The notes beneath the pieces were generated by a model. The model saw only the letters and a program-made list of their open reading frames with translations. It was not told where the DNA came from and did not search any database. A stretch of DNA of 8,229 bases from Alphaproteobacteria bacterium (lineage in GTDB: Bacteria > Pseudomonadota > Alphaproteobacteria > JABSOH01 > JABAAW01): assembly GCA_014238935.1 (NCBI GenBank), contig JABAAD010000025.1:1-8229 (forward strand). The letters run 5' to 3'. The translations under genes and the position numbers were made by a program. Below, in pieces: positions 1-6,745 of the stretch. Position 1 is the stretch's first letter. Each line of letters starts with the position of its first letter.

Positions 1-1082
1 TGCAGCATATTCTGCGCAAACACTTGGAACACGCCTATGTCGCGCACGAGGCACGCGCGGCGTGCGGCGTGATCTTGGACGCTACGAGCGCAGAGATTTT
101 GGCGCTGGTCTCGTTGCCCGTCTACGATCCGCATCGTCCTTCGAAGATCACGCCCTCGCAGTATTTCAACTGCGTTGTGCAAGGCAACTACGAGTTGGGC
201 TCGATCTTCAAAATTCTGACCGTGGCGATGGCGCTGGAGAGCAGCGTCGCTTCAACGGAGAGTCTCTACGATGTGCGCGAACCCATCGTTTTTGCCAACA
301 AGAAGATCTCCGACATCAAACAGAGTGCGCGTCCTCTGACCTTGGAAGAAATTTTTATCTATTCTTCGAACATCGGCGCCGCGCTGATCGCGCGCGACTT
401 GGGGGCGTTGTTGCAGGAACGCTACCTGTCGGATTTCGGCATGCTGGATGTCTTGCCTGTCGCCTTCGAGGGAAAGAGCCGGCCGTTGCTCTCTTCGGGC
501 TCGGAAGAGCTGCGCACCATGACGATCGGATTCGGACACGGAATCGCCGTCTCGCCGCTGCACTTGGCAAGCACCGTTGCGGGACTGGTGAGCGACGGTA
601 TCGTGCGCTCGCCTGTGATCGTCAAGGGGGCGCGCAGCAAACAGTTGCACACGCGCGTTTTGTCGGAAGAAACGGTCGGTAAGTTGCGCCGCTTGCTCTT
701 TGAAAACATCGAGCGCGGAACGGGAGCACGCGCAAGCGTTGCCGGCTACGCCTTGGGCGGCAAGACTGGCACGGCGGAAAAGCCCGTGCGCACTGTCGAA
801 GGGATCGCCTATGGACACGAGAAGGTCGTCTCTTCGTTCATCGGCATCGTGCCGATCGATGCGCCGCGCTATGTCGTCTTTACGATGCTGGACGAACCCC
901 GCAGCGACAGCACCGACTTGGGTGCCATCAACGCTTCGCGCGTGATGACGAGCGCCATTAAAGCCATTTTCCGCGATGTGATCGTCGCGCGCGGCATTCG
1001 ACGCAACGATCTGCAAGCGGACAAAAGTCCTACGACCTTGAGCCAACAATCGTCGTCGCGCACAGCGGAGGAGACGCCGTAA
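1..1082 (+). CDS. ftsI: Septal peptidoglycan transpeptidase FtsI/PBP3, 3' part (5' end outside window)
   Basis: This is the penicillin-binding transpeptidase domain of the division-specific class B PBP, which cross-links septal peptidoglycan in the periplasm. The reading frame is already open at the window edge (first full codon at base 3), so the TTG at 24 is an internal Leu codon and the N-terminal membrane anchor and dimerisation domain lie upstream. Counting that codon as residue 1, the three catalytic motifs are present in order. SIFK is at 60-63 (nucleophile Ser60, base 201), inside YELGSIFK where most relatives have GSTFK. SSN is at 114-116 and KTG at 247-249 (GGKTGTAEKP). The FGHGIAVSPLHLA stretch (170-182) is also typical of FtsI. 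The last 25 residues are polar and Ser/Thr-rich and look like a non-catalytic tail. The TAA stop lies 5 bases before murE. FtsI is expected to work with FtsW, encoded later in the same cluster. Assignment to FtsI rather than another class B PBP rests on the motifs plus the position directly before murE. Confidence 0.95.
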   Translation, partial: QHILRKHLEHAYVAHEARAACGVILDATSAEILALVSLPVYDPHRPSKITPSQYFNCVVQGNYELGSIFKILTVAMALESSVASTESLYDVREPIVFANKKISDIKQSARPLTLEEIFIYSSNIGAALIARDLGALLQERYLSDFGMLDVLPVAFEGKSRPLLSSGSEELRTMTIGFGHGIAVSPLHLASTVAGLVSDGIVRSPVIVKGARSKQLHTRVLSEETVGKLRRLLFENIERGTGARASVAGYALGGKTGTAEKPVRTVEGIAYGHEKVVSSFIGIVPIDAPRYVVFTMLDEPRSDSTDLGAINASRVMTSAIKAIFRDVIVARGIRRNDLQADKSPTTLSQQSSSRTAEETP

Positions 1083-1087
1083 CGAAG

Positions 1088-2704
1088 ATGACCGCAACGA
1101 AGACAGTTTGGACAAACGAAGCGGTCGTAAAGCAGATCGAGGGCTTGTCTTGCGACAGTCGCAAGGTGCAGGCGGGCTGGCTTTTCGCCGCGCTCAACGG
1201 CGAGAGAGCAAACGGCGCAGACTATATCGAGCAGGCACTCGCGCGCGGTGCATGCGCCGTGTTGGCGGAGAGGGGTTCTGCCAAGAAACCCGCGCAGATT
1301 TCAAACGAGGTGCTGTGGTTGGAGTGCGACGATCCGCGCAAGCGTTACGCGGAGCTGGCGGCGGCGTGGTGGCAGAAGAAGCCCGAGACGCTCGTCGGTG
1401 TGACGGGGACGAACGGAAAAACCTCCAGCGTGTTTTTCCTCCAACAAATGTGGTTTGCTGCGGGCGCAAAAAGCGCATCACTCGGAACGCTAGGGGTGGG
1501 ACGCAAAAACAACCTCTTCGACGAGAAGAAAGAAGGAGGACTCACGACCGCCGAGCCGATGGTGCTACACGCCCTGCTTGCAAACTTGGCGGACGAGGGC
1601 ATCTCGCATTGCGCGCTGGAGGCATCCAGCCACGGCTTGGCGCAGCATCGGCTCGACGGACTGCGTTTTGATGCGTGCGTTCTGACTGGCTTTTCGCGCG
1701 ACCATTTGGACTACCACAAAAGCTGGGAGGCATACCGAGCTGCGAAAGCGCGTTTGTTCTTCGAGCTGCTGGAAGAGGGAGGGTGGATGATCGTGCCAAA
1801 GGACGATCCCTTCGCTCAACAGCTGATACAAGAAATGGACAAGAAAGCGACGGACAAGAAAGCGACGGACAAGAAGGTGAAGGTCATGCAAACGCACATC
1901 GCCGACGAGGGGGCGGACTTTCCTGCAGACGACACCTTGCAAGCGTTCGATGTTGTGCGTCAAAAGGGATGCCAAGCAGGACGGACGCGATTTTCCTTGC
2001 GCTTGCGTTGTAAGAAGTTTTGCGGCGACAGGGAGATCGTGTTGGAGGGGCTTGAGGCGGGCTTCGAAGAGTCCTTTCAGTTGCACAATCTTTTGGGGGC
2101 ACTCGCAGCCTTCTTTGTCACGGACAAGGGGGGAGCTTGGAATGCGGCGTGGCTACGCGAGACGATGCGCGGACTGCGTTGCGCGCGCGGTCGTATGGAG
2201 CGATTTATGCATCCTCGCCTTTGCGCGCGCGTCTATGTCGATTACGCGCACACGCCGCAAGCTTTGGAGGCAGTTTTGCGCGAAGGTCGCCGCATAGCAA
2301 AAGCACAGGGAGAAGAATTGAGTGGCAGACTTTGCTGCGTTTTCGGATGCGGTGGCGAGCGCGACCGCGACAAGCGCGCCTTGATGGGAAAGATCGCGGG
2401 ACAGCTGGCCGACAAGATCGTCGTTACCGACGACAATCCACGCGGCGAAGATGCCGCCTCGATTCGCGCGGCGATCATCCGTCCCTTGCAAGACAAGGGG
2501 GTCGCCTACGAGGAGATCGGCGAGCGCAAACGAGCCATCGAGCATGCGCTCGGCGAGATGGAAGCGGGCGATGTTGTGATCGTTGCGGGTAAGGGACACG
2601 AGCAGGGACAGATCAAAGGGAAGACGCTCATCCCCTTCGACGACGCTGCCGTCGTGCGCGAGCTGCTCGCGCGTATGGATTGTTCGGCGTTGGAAAAAAG
2701 CTGA
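1088..2704 (+). CDS. murE: UDP-MurNAc-L-Ala-D-Glu:meso-diaminopimelate ligase MurE
   Basis: This cytoplasmic ATP-dependent ligase adds the third residue of the peptidoglycan stem peptide. The N-terminal UDP-binding domain shows the SCDSRKVQAGWLFAAL pattern (residues 21-36). The central ATPase domain has the P-loop GTNGKT at 107-112, EASSHGL at 178-184, GFSRDHLDYH at 201-210, and Lys220 in YRAAK as the likely carbamylated lysine. The C-terminal domain has GRMERF (368-373), YVDYAHTP (383-390), DNPR (449-452) and GKGHE (501-505). DNPR is the family signature for meso-DAP rather than L-Lys. The ATP-site FN..N motif appears as FQLHN (330-334), a form I associate with alphaproteobacteria. At 538 aa it is longer than the usual roughly 490. 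The extra length lies mainly around residues 245-300 and includes a DKKAT tandem repeat. The ATG follows the ftsI stop by 5 bases. GGAGGAG at 1067-1073 is 14 bases upstream, rather far for a ribosome site, but no better in-frame start is nearby. Confidence 0.97.
   Translation: MTATKTVWTNEAVVKQIEGLSCDSRKVQAGWLFAALNGERANGADYIEQALARGACAVLAERGSAKKPAQISNEVLWLECDDPRKRYAELAAAWWQKKPETLVGVTGTNGKTSSVFFLQQMWFAAGAKSASLGTLGVGRKNNLFDEKKEGGLTTAEPMVLHALLANLADEGISHCALEASSHGLAQHRLDGLRFDACVLTGFSRDHLDYHKSWEAYRAAKARLFFELLEEGGWMIVPKDDPFAQQLIQEMDKKATDKKATDKKVKVMQTHIADEGADFPADDTLQAFDVVRQKGCQAGRTRFSLRLRCKKFCGDREIVLEGLEAGFEESFQLHNLLGALAAFFVTDKGGAWNAAWLRETMRGLRCARGRMERFMHPRLCARVYVDYAHTPQALEAVLREGRRIAKAQGEELSGRLCCVFGCGGERDRDKRALMGKIAGQLADKIVVTDDNPRGEDAASIRAAIIRPLQDKGVAYEEIGERKRAIEHALGEMEAGDVVIVAGKGHEQGQIKGKTLIPFDDAAVVRELLARMDCSALEKS
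1838..1876 (+). repeat. 15-bp in-frame tandem repeat inside murE (about 2.6 copies)
   Basis: The unit GACAAGAAAGCGACG occurs perfectly at 1838-1852 and 1853-1867. A third partial copy (GACAAGAAG, one mismatch) follows at 1868-1876. It encodes DKKAT-DKKAT-DKK (MurE residues 251-263), a charged stretch in a surface-type region between the ATPase core segments. The unit length is a multiple of three, so copy-number change would keep the frame. It looks like a product of replication slippage. Confidence 0.9.
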
Positions 2705-4188
2705 TGCTCTACGAAGAAAACGAGCTAGCGCACGCGTTGGGCTTTTCGGGCGGCAGCCCTGCGGTGAGCGGTGTCTCTATCGACTCGCGCACACTCGAAC
2801 GGGGAGATGCGTTTTTTGCGCTGAAAGGCGAGCGTTTCGATGCAAGTCGGTTCGTCGAACAAGCCCTCGAGCGCGGCGCTGCTTGTGCGGTCGCCTCAGC
2901 GGGCTCGGTGTCTTTGTCGAACGAGGCAGCGGGCAAGTTCGAGGGACGCTTGTTGGAGGTGGAGGATGCCGAGCAAGCGTTGGTGCGTTGCGGCTGTTAT
3001 GCACGCGGACGCACGAGCGCGCGCATCGTTGCTATCACGGGCAGCTTGGGAAAAACCTCGCTGCGCGCGATGCTCCAAGAAATGCTGCGAAAAATCCTTC
3101 AAGAGACGCTGCCGGGCAAGGTGAGCGCGAGCCACGACAACTTGAACAACCACATCGGCGTTCCGCTCTCGCTCGCGCGTATGGCACGCGATTCGGACTA
3201 CGGCATCTTCGAGCTGGGTATGAATCACGCAGGTGAGATCGCGCGACTCGGCGCTTGGGTGCGCCCGCATGTCGGTGTGATCACTTCGGTCGCCGCTGTG
3301 CATTTGGAATTTTTCGAAAACGAACTTGCCGTTTGCGACGCAAAGGCGGAGTTGCTGGACTGGGTGAGCGATGCCGCCTTGCTTCCCGCATCCGAGCCTT
3401 ACGCTTCGCGTTTGCGCGCGAAGGCGGAGGCTGCGGGCATTCCGCGTCTTGCCTTTTTCGGCAGCGAAGAAACAAGCGACTATGTCTTGCAGAAGTGCCG
3501 CGACAGTCTTGATACGGACGAAGATTCGGTCTCTGTGTGCGCGACCTTTCCCGCGCACGGCACTTGTTTGCAAGAACAAGAACAAGGACAAGGACGACGA
3601 GAATTTCGGTGGCAAGCGGGAGGACGAGGCTATGCGCGTGCACTCGGCAGCTTGTGTGCCTTTGCGGTGTGCGACCTTCTCGGTCTTGTGGGCGTTGCTC
3701 TTTCCCAATCTCTTTTGAGCTGCGTTGCAGAGCTGCGTTCGCCGCGCGGACGCGGCAAGGTTGCGCGTCTTTCCCTCTCGCAACCTCTTCGACGCATCCG
3801 CGTGATCGACGAGAGTTACAACGCCTCGCCGCTCGCGGTGCGGAACGCGCTTGCGGTACTCTCTCGTTTTCCGCCGCGCCGTCTCGCCGCGCTCGGCGAC
3901 ATGCTCGAGCTGGGGGCGGAGGGTGCGCGTTTGCACGCCGAACTCGCTTCGTACGCAGCGCGTTGCTGCGACCTCGTCTTTACCTGCGGTGCGCTGAGCG
4001 AGATGCTCTACAAGGCTCTGCCGCGCCACAAACGCGGTGCGCACAGCTTTGATGTCGGCGCGCTTGCAAACACCCTTTTTGCGCGGCTGAAGGACGGGGA
4101 TACGCTGCTCGTCAAGGGCTCGCTCGGTAGCGAGATGGCGACGAGCGTCTCCTACTTGGAACAACGCGCCGTCGGGCACGGATACTGA
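2704..4188 (+). CDS. murF: UDP-MurNAc-tripeptide:D-alanyl-D-alanine ligase MurF
   Basis: This cytoplasmic ATP-dependent ligase adds the D-Ala-D-Ala dipeptide to complete UDP-MurNAc-pentapeptide. From the ATG at 2704 it is 494 aa. The N-terminal domain has SIDSRTLERGDAFFAL (25-40). The ATPase domain has the P-loop GSLGKT (113-118), NNHIGVPLSLARM (148-160), FELGMNHAGEI (169-179), and Lys214 in CDAKAELLD as the likely carbamylated lysine. The C-terminal domain has DESYNASP (369-376), LGDMLELG (397-404) and LLVKGSLGS (468-476). These are diagnostic of MurF. The start was chosen because its A is the last base of the murE stop (TGATG, translational coupling); a TTG at 2680 would add only eight residues. 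Two oddities stand out. There is a Gln/Glu/Gly low-complexity run at about 290-298. The usual GRHxxxN motif that contacts ATP is not recognisable where expected, at about 306-320, which reads AGGRGYARALGSLCA. Confidence 0.96.
   Translation: MLYEENELAHALGFSGGSPAVSGVSIDSRTLERGDAFFALKGERFDASRFVEQALERGAACAVASAGSVSLSNEAAGKFEGRLLEVEDAEQALVRCGCYARGRTSARIVAITGSLGKTSLRAMLQEMLRKILQETLPGKVSASHDNLNNHIGVPLSLARMARDSDYGIFELGMNHAGEIARLGAWVRPHVGVITSVAAVHLEFFENELAVCDAKAELLDWVSDAALLPASEPYASRLRAKAEAAGIPRLAFFGSEETSDYVLQKCRDSLDTDEDSVSVCATFPAHGTCLQEQEQGQGRREFRWQAGGRGYARALGSLCAFAVCDLLGLVGVALSQSLLSCVAELRSPRGRGKVARLSLSQPLRRIRVIDESYNASPLAVRNALAVLSRFPPRRLAALGDMLELGAEGARLHAELASYAARCCDLVFTCGALSEMLYKALPRHKRGAHSFDVGALANTLFARLKDGDTLLVKGSLGSEMATSVSYLEQRAVGHGY
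3571..3600 (+). repeat. 6-bp in-frame tandem repeat inside murF
   Basis: CAAGAA occurs twice (3571-3582), followed by CAAGGA twice (3583-3594) and a degenerate CGACGA (3595-3600). It encodes QEQEQGQGRR, MurF residues 290-299. The hexamer unit preserves frame. It sits in a poorly conserved segment just before the position of the missing His/Asn motif. Confidence 0.88.
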
Positions 4189-4196
4189 CTTTCCCG

Positions 4197-4202
4197 AAGG
4201 AG
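4197..4202 (+). promoter_or_regulatory. Shine-Dalgarno site for mraY
   Basis: AAGGAG lies in the 24-base murF-mraY gap, 10 bases before the mraY ATG. It is the clearest ribosome-binding site in the window. It fits the fact that mraY has the largest gap here and so cannot rely on a stop/start overlap. No promoter-like -35/-10 pair fits in this gap. Confidence 0.75.
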
Positions 4203-4212
4203 ACCTCTCACG

Positions 4213-5292
4213 ATGGCAACCTACCTTTCAGGCTACGCGGATGTGTCGATCCTCTTCAACCTCTTTCGCTACCTGAGCTTTCGCGGCGGCGGGGCGCTGC
4301 TCTCCTCGATGCTGTTGAGCTTCGCGCTCGGACCTTGGCTGATCGCCAAGCTGCGCACGATGCAAAAAGGCGGAACGACGGTGCGCGAAGACGTTCCGAA
4401 GACGCACCTATCGAAAACAGGAACGCCCACGATGGGAGGAGTGTTGCTTCTCGTATCCTCGACGCTCTCGATCCTGTTTTGGGCAGATTTGAATGTTGGC
4501 AGCGTTTGGATCGTGCTGCTGCTCTTTTGGGGCTTCGGATTCGTCGGCTTTTGGGACGACATCCGCAAAATTCGCCACGCTTCGAAAGGTATTCCGGCGC
4601 GCGTCAAGCTCGTCGTCGAGCTTTCGATCGCAGGCAGCGTGTGCGCACTCTACCTTTGGCACAGCCAGCTTTCCTTTGCGACGGATCTCGCCCTGCCCTT
4701 TTTCAAGGATCTTGTCTTCGAGTTGGGACTCTTCTATCTCCTGCTTTCTTTGTTCCTCGTCATCGGCAGCGCGAACGCGGTGAACCTCACCGACGGGTTA
4801 GACGGTCTCGCCACCGGTCCTCTGATCGCGGCGGTGGGAAGCTTCGGCTTGATCGCCTACCTGAGCGGACATGCGATCTACGCCGAGCACTTGAACATCT
4901 TCTATATTCCCGATGCGGGCGAGCTGGGCGTGATGTGCGCCGCCTTGGTCGGATCGTGCTTGGGATTCCTGTGGTTCAACGCGCCGCCCGCGAGAATCTT
5001 CATGGGCGACACGGGATCGCTCTCGATGGGTGCCGCCTTGGGCGCGATGGGCGTCCTCACAAAACACGAGATCGTCTTGGGCATCGTCGGCGGTTTGTTC
5101 GTGCTGGAAACCCTTTCCGTCATCGTTCAAGTCGCCTCGTTCCAAATTTTCGGCAAACGTGTTTTCTCGATCGCTCCGCTGCATCATCACTTCGAGCAAC
5201 GGGGGTGGTCGGAGTCGACGATCGTGATTCGTTTTTGGATCATCTCGATCCTCTTCGCGTTGCTGGGACTTGCGACCCTGAAGATTCGTTGA
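4213..5292 (+). CDS. mraY: Phospho-N-acetylmuramoyl-pentapeptide transferase MraY
   Basis: This integral membrane enzyme transfers phospho-MurNAc-pentapeptide from the UDP precursor to undecaprenyl phosphate, giving lipid I on the cytoplasmic face. The 359-aa protein is the usual length for the family and is made of about ten hydrophobic segments. Diagnostic motifs appear in order: KTGTPTMGG (68-76), FWDDIRK (113-119) with the Asp pair 115-116, NLTDGLDGLA (191-200), FNAPPARIFMGDTGSLSMG (255-273) with Asp266, and HHHFEQRGW (324-332). All expected catalytic and Mg-binding acidic residues and the HHH motif are present. The ATG at 4213 follows a good AAGGAG site. The gene sits between murF and murD as in most proteobacterial dcw clusters, and it takes the MurF product as substrate. 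Nothing looks truncated. Confidence 0.98.
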   Translation: MATYLSGYADVSILFNLFRYLSFRGGGALLSSMLLSFALGPWLIAKLRTMQKGGTTVREDVPKTHLSKTGTPTMGGVLLLVSSTLSILFWADLNVGSVWIVLLLFWGFGFVGFWDDIRKIRHASKGIPARVKLVVELSIAGSVCALYLWHSQLSFATDLALPFFKDLVFELGLFYLLLSLFLVIGSANAVNLTDGLDGLATGPLIAAVGSFGLIAYLSGHAIYAEHLNIFYIPDAGELGVMCAALVGSCLGFLWFNAPPARIFMGDTGSLSMGAALGAMGVLTKHEIVLGIVGGLFVLETLSVIVQVASFQIFGKRVFSIAPLHHHFEQRGWSESTIVIRFWIISILFALLGLATLKIR

Positions 5293-5306
5293 GGCGTCTC
5301 TCTTCC

Positions 5307-6743
5307 ATGTCCGCTGCCACCTCACCGATTTCCTTGACGAGCTACCGCGACAAGACGGTCTGTCTTTTGGGGCTGGGCTCATCAGGGCTCTCCTGCGCGC
5401 GTGCGCTCAAGCGCGGCGGAGCGCTTGTCTGCGCGTGGGACGACCTCCCCGATGCACGCGACAAAGCCTCCGCCGAGGGCGTGGCGGTGCAAGACTTGAG
5501 CGGCGACGAGCCAATACGCGACAGCTCCTGCCTCGTCGTTGCGCCGGGCGTGCCTTTGTCGCACGAGGTGGTGCGGAACGCGCACTTTTGGAACAAGCCC
5601 GTTGTGGGCGATATCGAGCTGTTGTGGCAAACTTGTCCGAAGGCGCGAATCACGGGTGTCACGGGAACAAACGGCAAGTCGACGACGACCGCGTTGCTCG
5701 GTCATCTCTACCGCGCCTGCGGCAGAAGGGTTCAGGTCGGCGGAAACTTGGGATTGCCCGTCCTCTCTTTCGAGGCGATGCGCGACGAAGGCGAGGGTGC
5801 CGACATCGTCTTGGAACTCTCTTCCTTTCAGCTGGATCTCATCGACAAGGCACACTTCTCGATCGGCGTGTTGTTGAACATCGCCGCCGATCATTTGGAT
5901 CGCTACGATTCGTTTTCCTCCTATATCGCAGCCAAGATACGCGTTGCGCGCAACTCGAGCGCGGAGGATCTTGTGATCTGCGGCATCGATGATGCGCATG
6001 CGCAACGCACCTTTCTGGCGCTGCAAAAAGCGGGATTGCGCGTCGTGCCCGTCTCGGGTTTTCACGCGTGTCCGGGCGGCGTGTGGGTAGAGGGGGGACG
6101 GCTTTACGACGACAGCGAGCAAACAAGCGAGAATTACGCCGTGCCTTTTTGCGCGCACTTACAAGGCATCCACTTTGGGCAGAACATCGCCGCGGCTTAC
6201 GCGGCGGCGAGGGCTGTGGGTATGATCCCTGAGAGGATCGTCGCCGCCCTTGCCGACTTTGACGGACTGCCGCACCGTATGCGCGAGACGGGCGTGGTCG
6301 CGGGCGTACGCTATGTCGACGACAGCAAAGCTACTAATCCGCATGCAGCTTTGCACGCCTTGGCATCCTACACGGACAGCCGCATTTTTTGGCTCGCGGG
6401 CGGACGTTTGAAGGGGGAGATGCGTCCCATGTTCGAGGAGCTGCTTTCCTTTGTGGGAGAACAAAATTTTGTCGATTCGGGCTACTTCTTCGGCGAGAGC
6501 GGGAAGGCTTTGTCGACTCACTTCGAGGGTTGTTTTCCCAGCTCCTCCTTCGAAGAGCTGCACCAAGCCTTCGCGGCAGCGGCGGCTCGTGCGCGCGCGG
6601 CGGCGGTGGCGGGATCGCCTGCCGTCGTGTTGCTTTCTCCCGCCTGCTCCTCCTACGACCACTTCGCAAACTACGCAGAGCGCGGCGAACACTTTTCCAC
6701 CCTCGTCTCGGCGTTGGAAAGCACAAAGGCAGAAGCATCGTGA
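5307..6743 (+). CDS. murD: UDP-MurNAc-L-alanine:D-glutamate ligase MurD
   Basis: This cytoplasmic ATP-dependent ligase adds D-Glu to UDP-MurNAc-L-Ala. From the ATG at 5307 it is 478 aa. The N-terminal Rossmann-like domain has VCLLGLGSSGLS (18-29), APGVPLSH (79-86) and GDIELLW (101-107). The ATPase domain has the P-loop GTNGKST (120-126), ELSSFQLD (170-177), NIAADHLDRY (191-200), Lys210 in YIAAK as the likely carbamylated lysine, and GIHFGQN (287-293). The C-terminal domain has YVDDSKATNPHA (336-347), matching the D-Glu-binding DSKATN motif, and LSPACSSYDHFANYAERGEHF (443-463). An Ala/Arg-rich stretch lies at about 421-435. The frame stays open upstream across mraY, but that part has no recognisable homology. 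GAGG at 5291-5294 is 12 bases before the ATG. A TTG at 5289 overlapping the mraY stop is an alternative start that would add six residues. Confidence 0.97.
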   Translation: MSAATSPISLTSYRDKTVCLLGLGSSGLSCARALKRGGALVCAWDDLPDARDKASAEGVAVQDLSGDEPIRDSSCLVVAPGVPLSHEVVRNAHFWNKPVVGDIELLWQTCPKARITGVTGTNGKSTTTALLGHLYRACGRRVQVGGNLGLPVLSFEAMRDEGEGADIVLELSSFQLDLIDKAHFSIGVLLNIAADHLDRYDSFSSYIAAKIRVARNSSAEDLVICGIDDAHAQRTFLALQKAGLRVVPVSGFHACPGGVWVEGGRLYDDSEQTSENYAVPFCAHLQGIHFGQNIAAAYAAARAVGMIPERIVAALADFDGLPHRMRETGVVAGVRYVDDSKATNPHAALHALASYTDSRIFWLAGGRLKGEMRPMFEELLSFVGEQNFVDSGYFFGESGKALSTHFEGCFPSSSFEELHQAFAAAAARARAAAVAGSPAVVLLSPACSSYDHFANYAERGEHFSTLVSALESTKAEAS

Positions 6744-6745
6744 CA

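Noticed and set aside
252..1115. Open frame of 287 codons on the - strand opposite ftsI
   Set aside because: Same reasons: low-complexity Arg/Ala composition, no motif, complete overlap with the intact FtsI transpeptidase domain.
2680..2703. TTG start for murF eight codons upstream
   Set aside because: The ATG at 2704 overlaps the murE stop as TGATG and begins just before the conserved N-terminal pattern; the extra residues show no conservation.
2896..4179. Long open frame of 427 codons on the - strand opposite murF
   Set aside because: It is Arg-rich, has no recognisable domain, and lies exactly opposite a well-supported gene. Long antisense frames are expected in GC-rich coding DNA.
4189..4212. 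Possible promoter or terminator in the murF-mraY gap
   Set aside because: The gap is only 24 bases, contains a ribosome-binding site, and has no hairpin with a T-run and no room for a full promoter.
4335..5306. In-frame upstream extension of murD running across mraY
   Set aside because: The extension translates to an Arg-rich sequence without homology and overlaps a complete mraY. MurD homology begins only after the ATG at 5307.
6389..6739. In-frame upstream extension of ftsW inside murD
   Set aside because: It overlaps the conserved end of MurD, including the SPACSSYDHFANYAERG motif, and is low-complexity Arg/Gly. FtsW proteins do not have such a domain.
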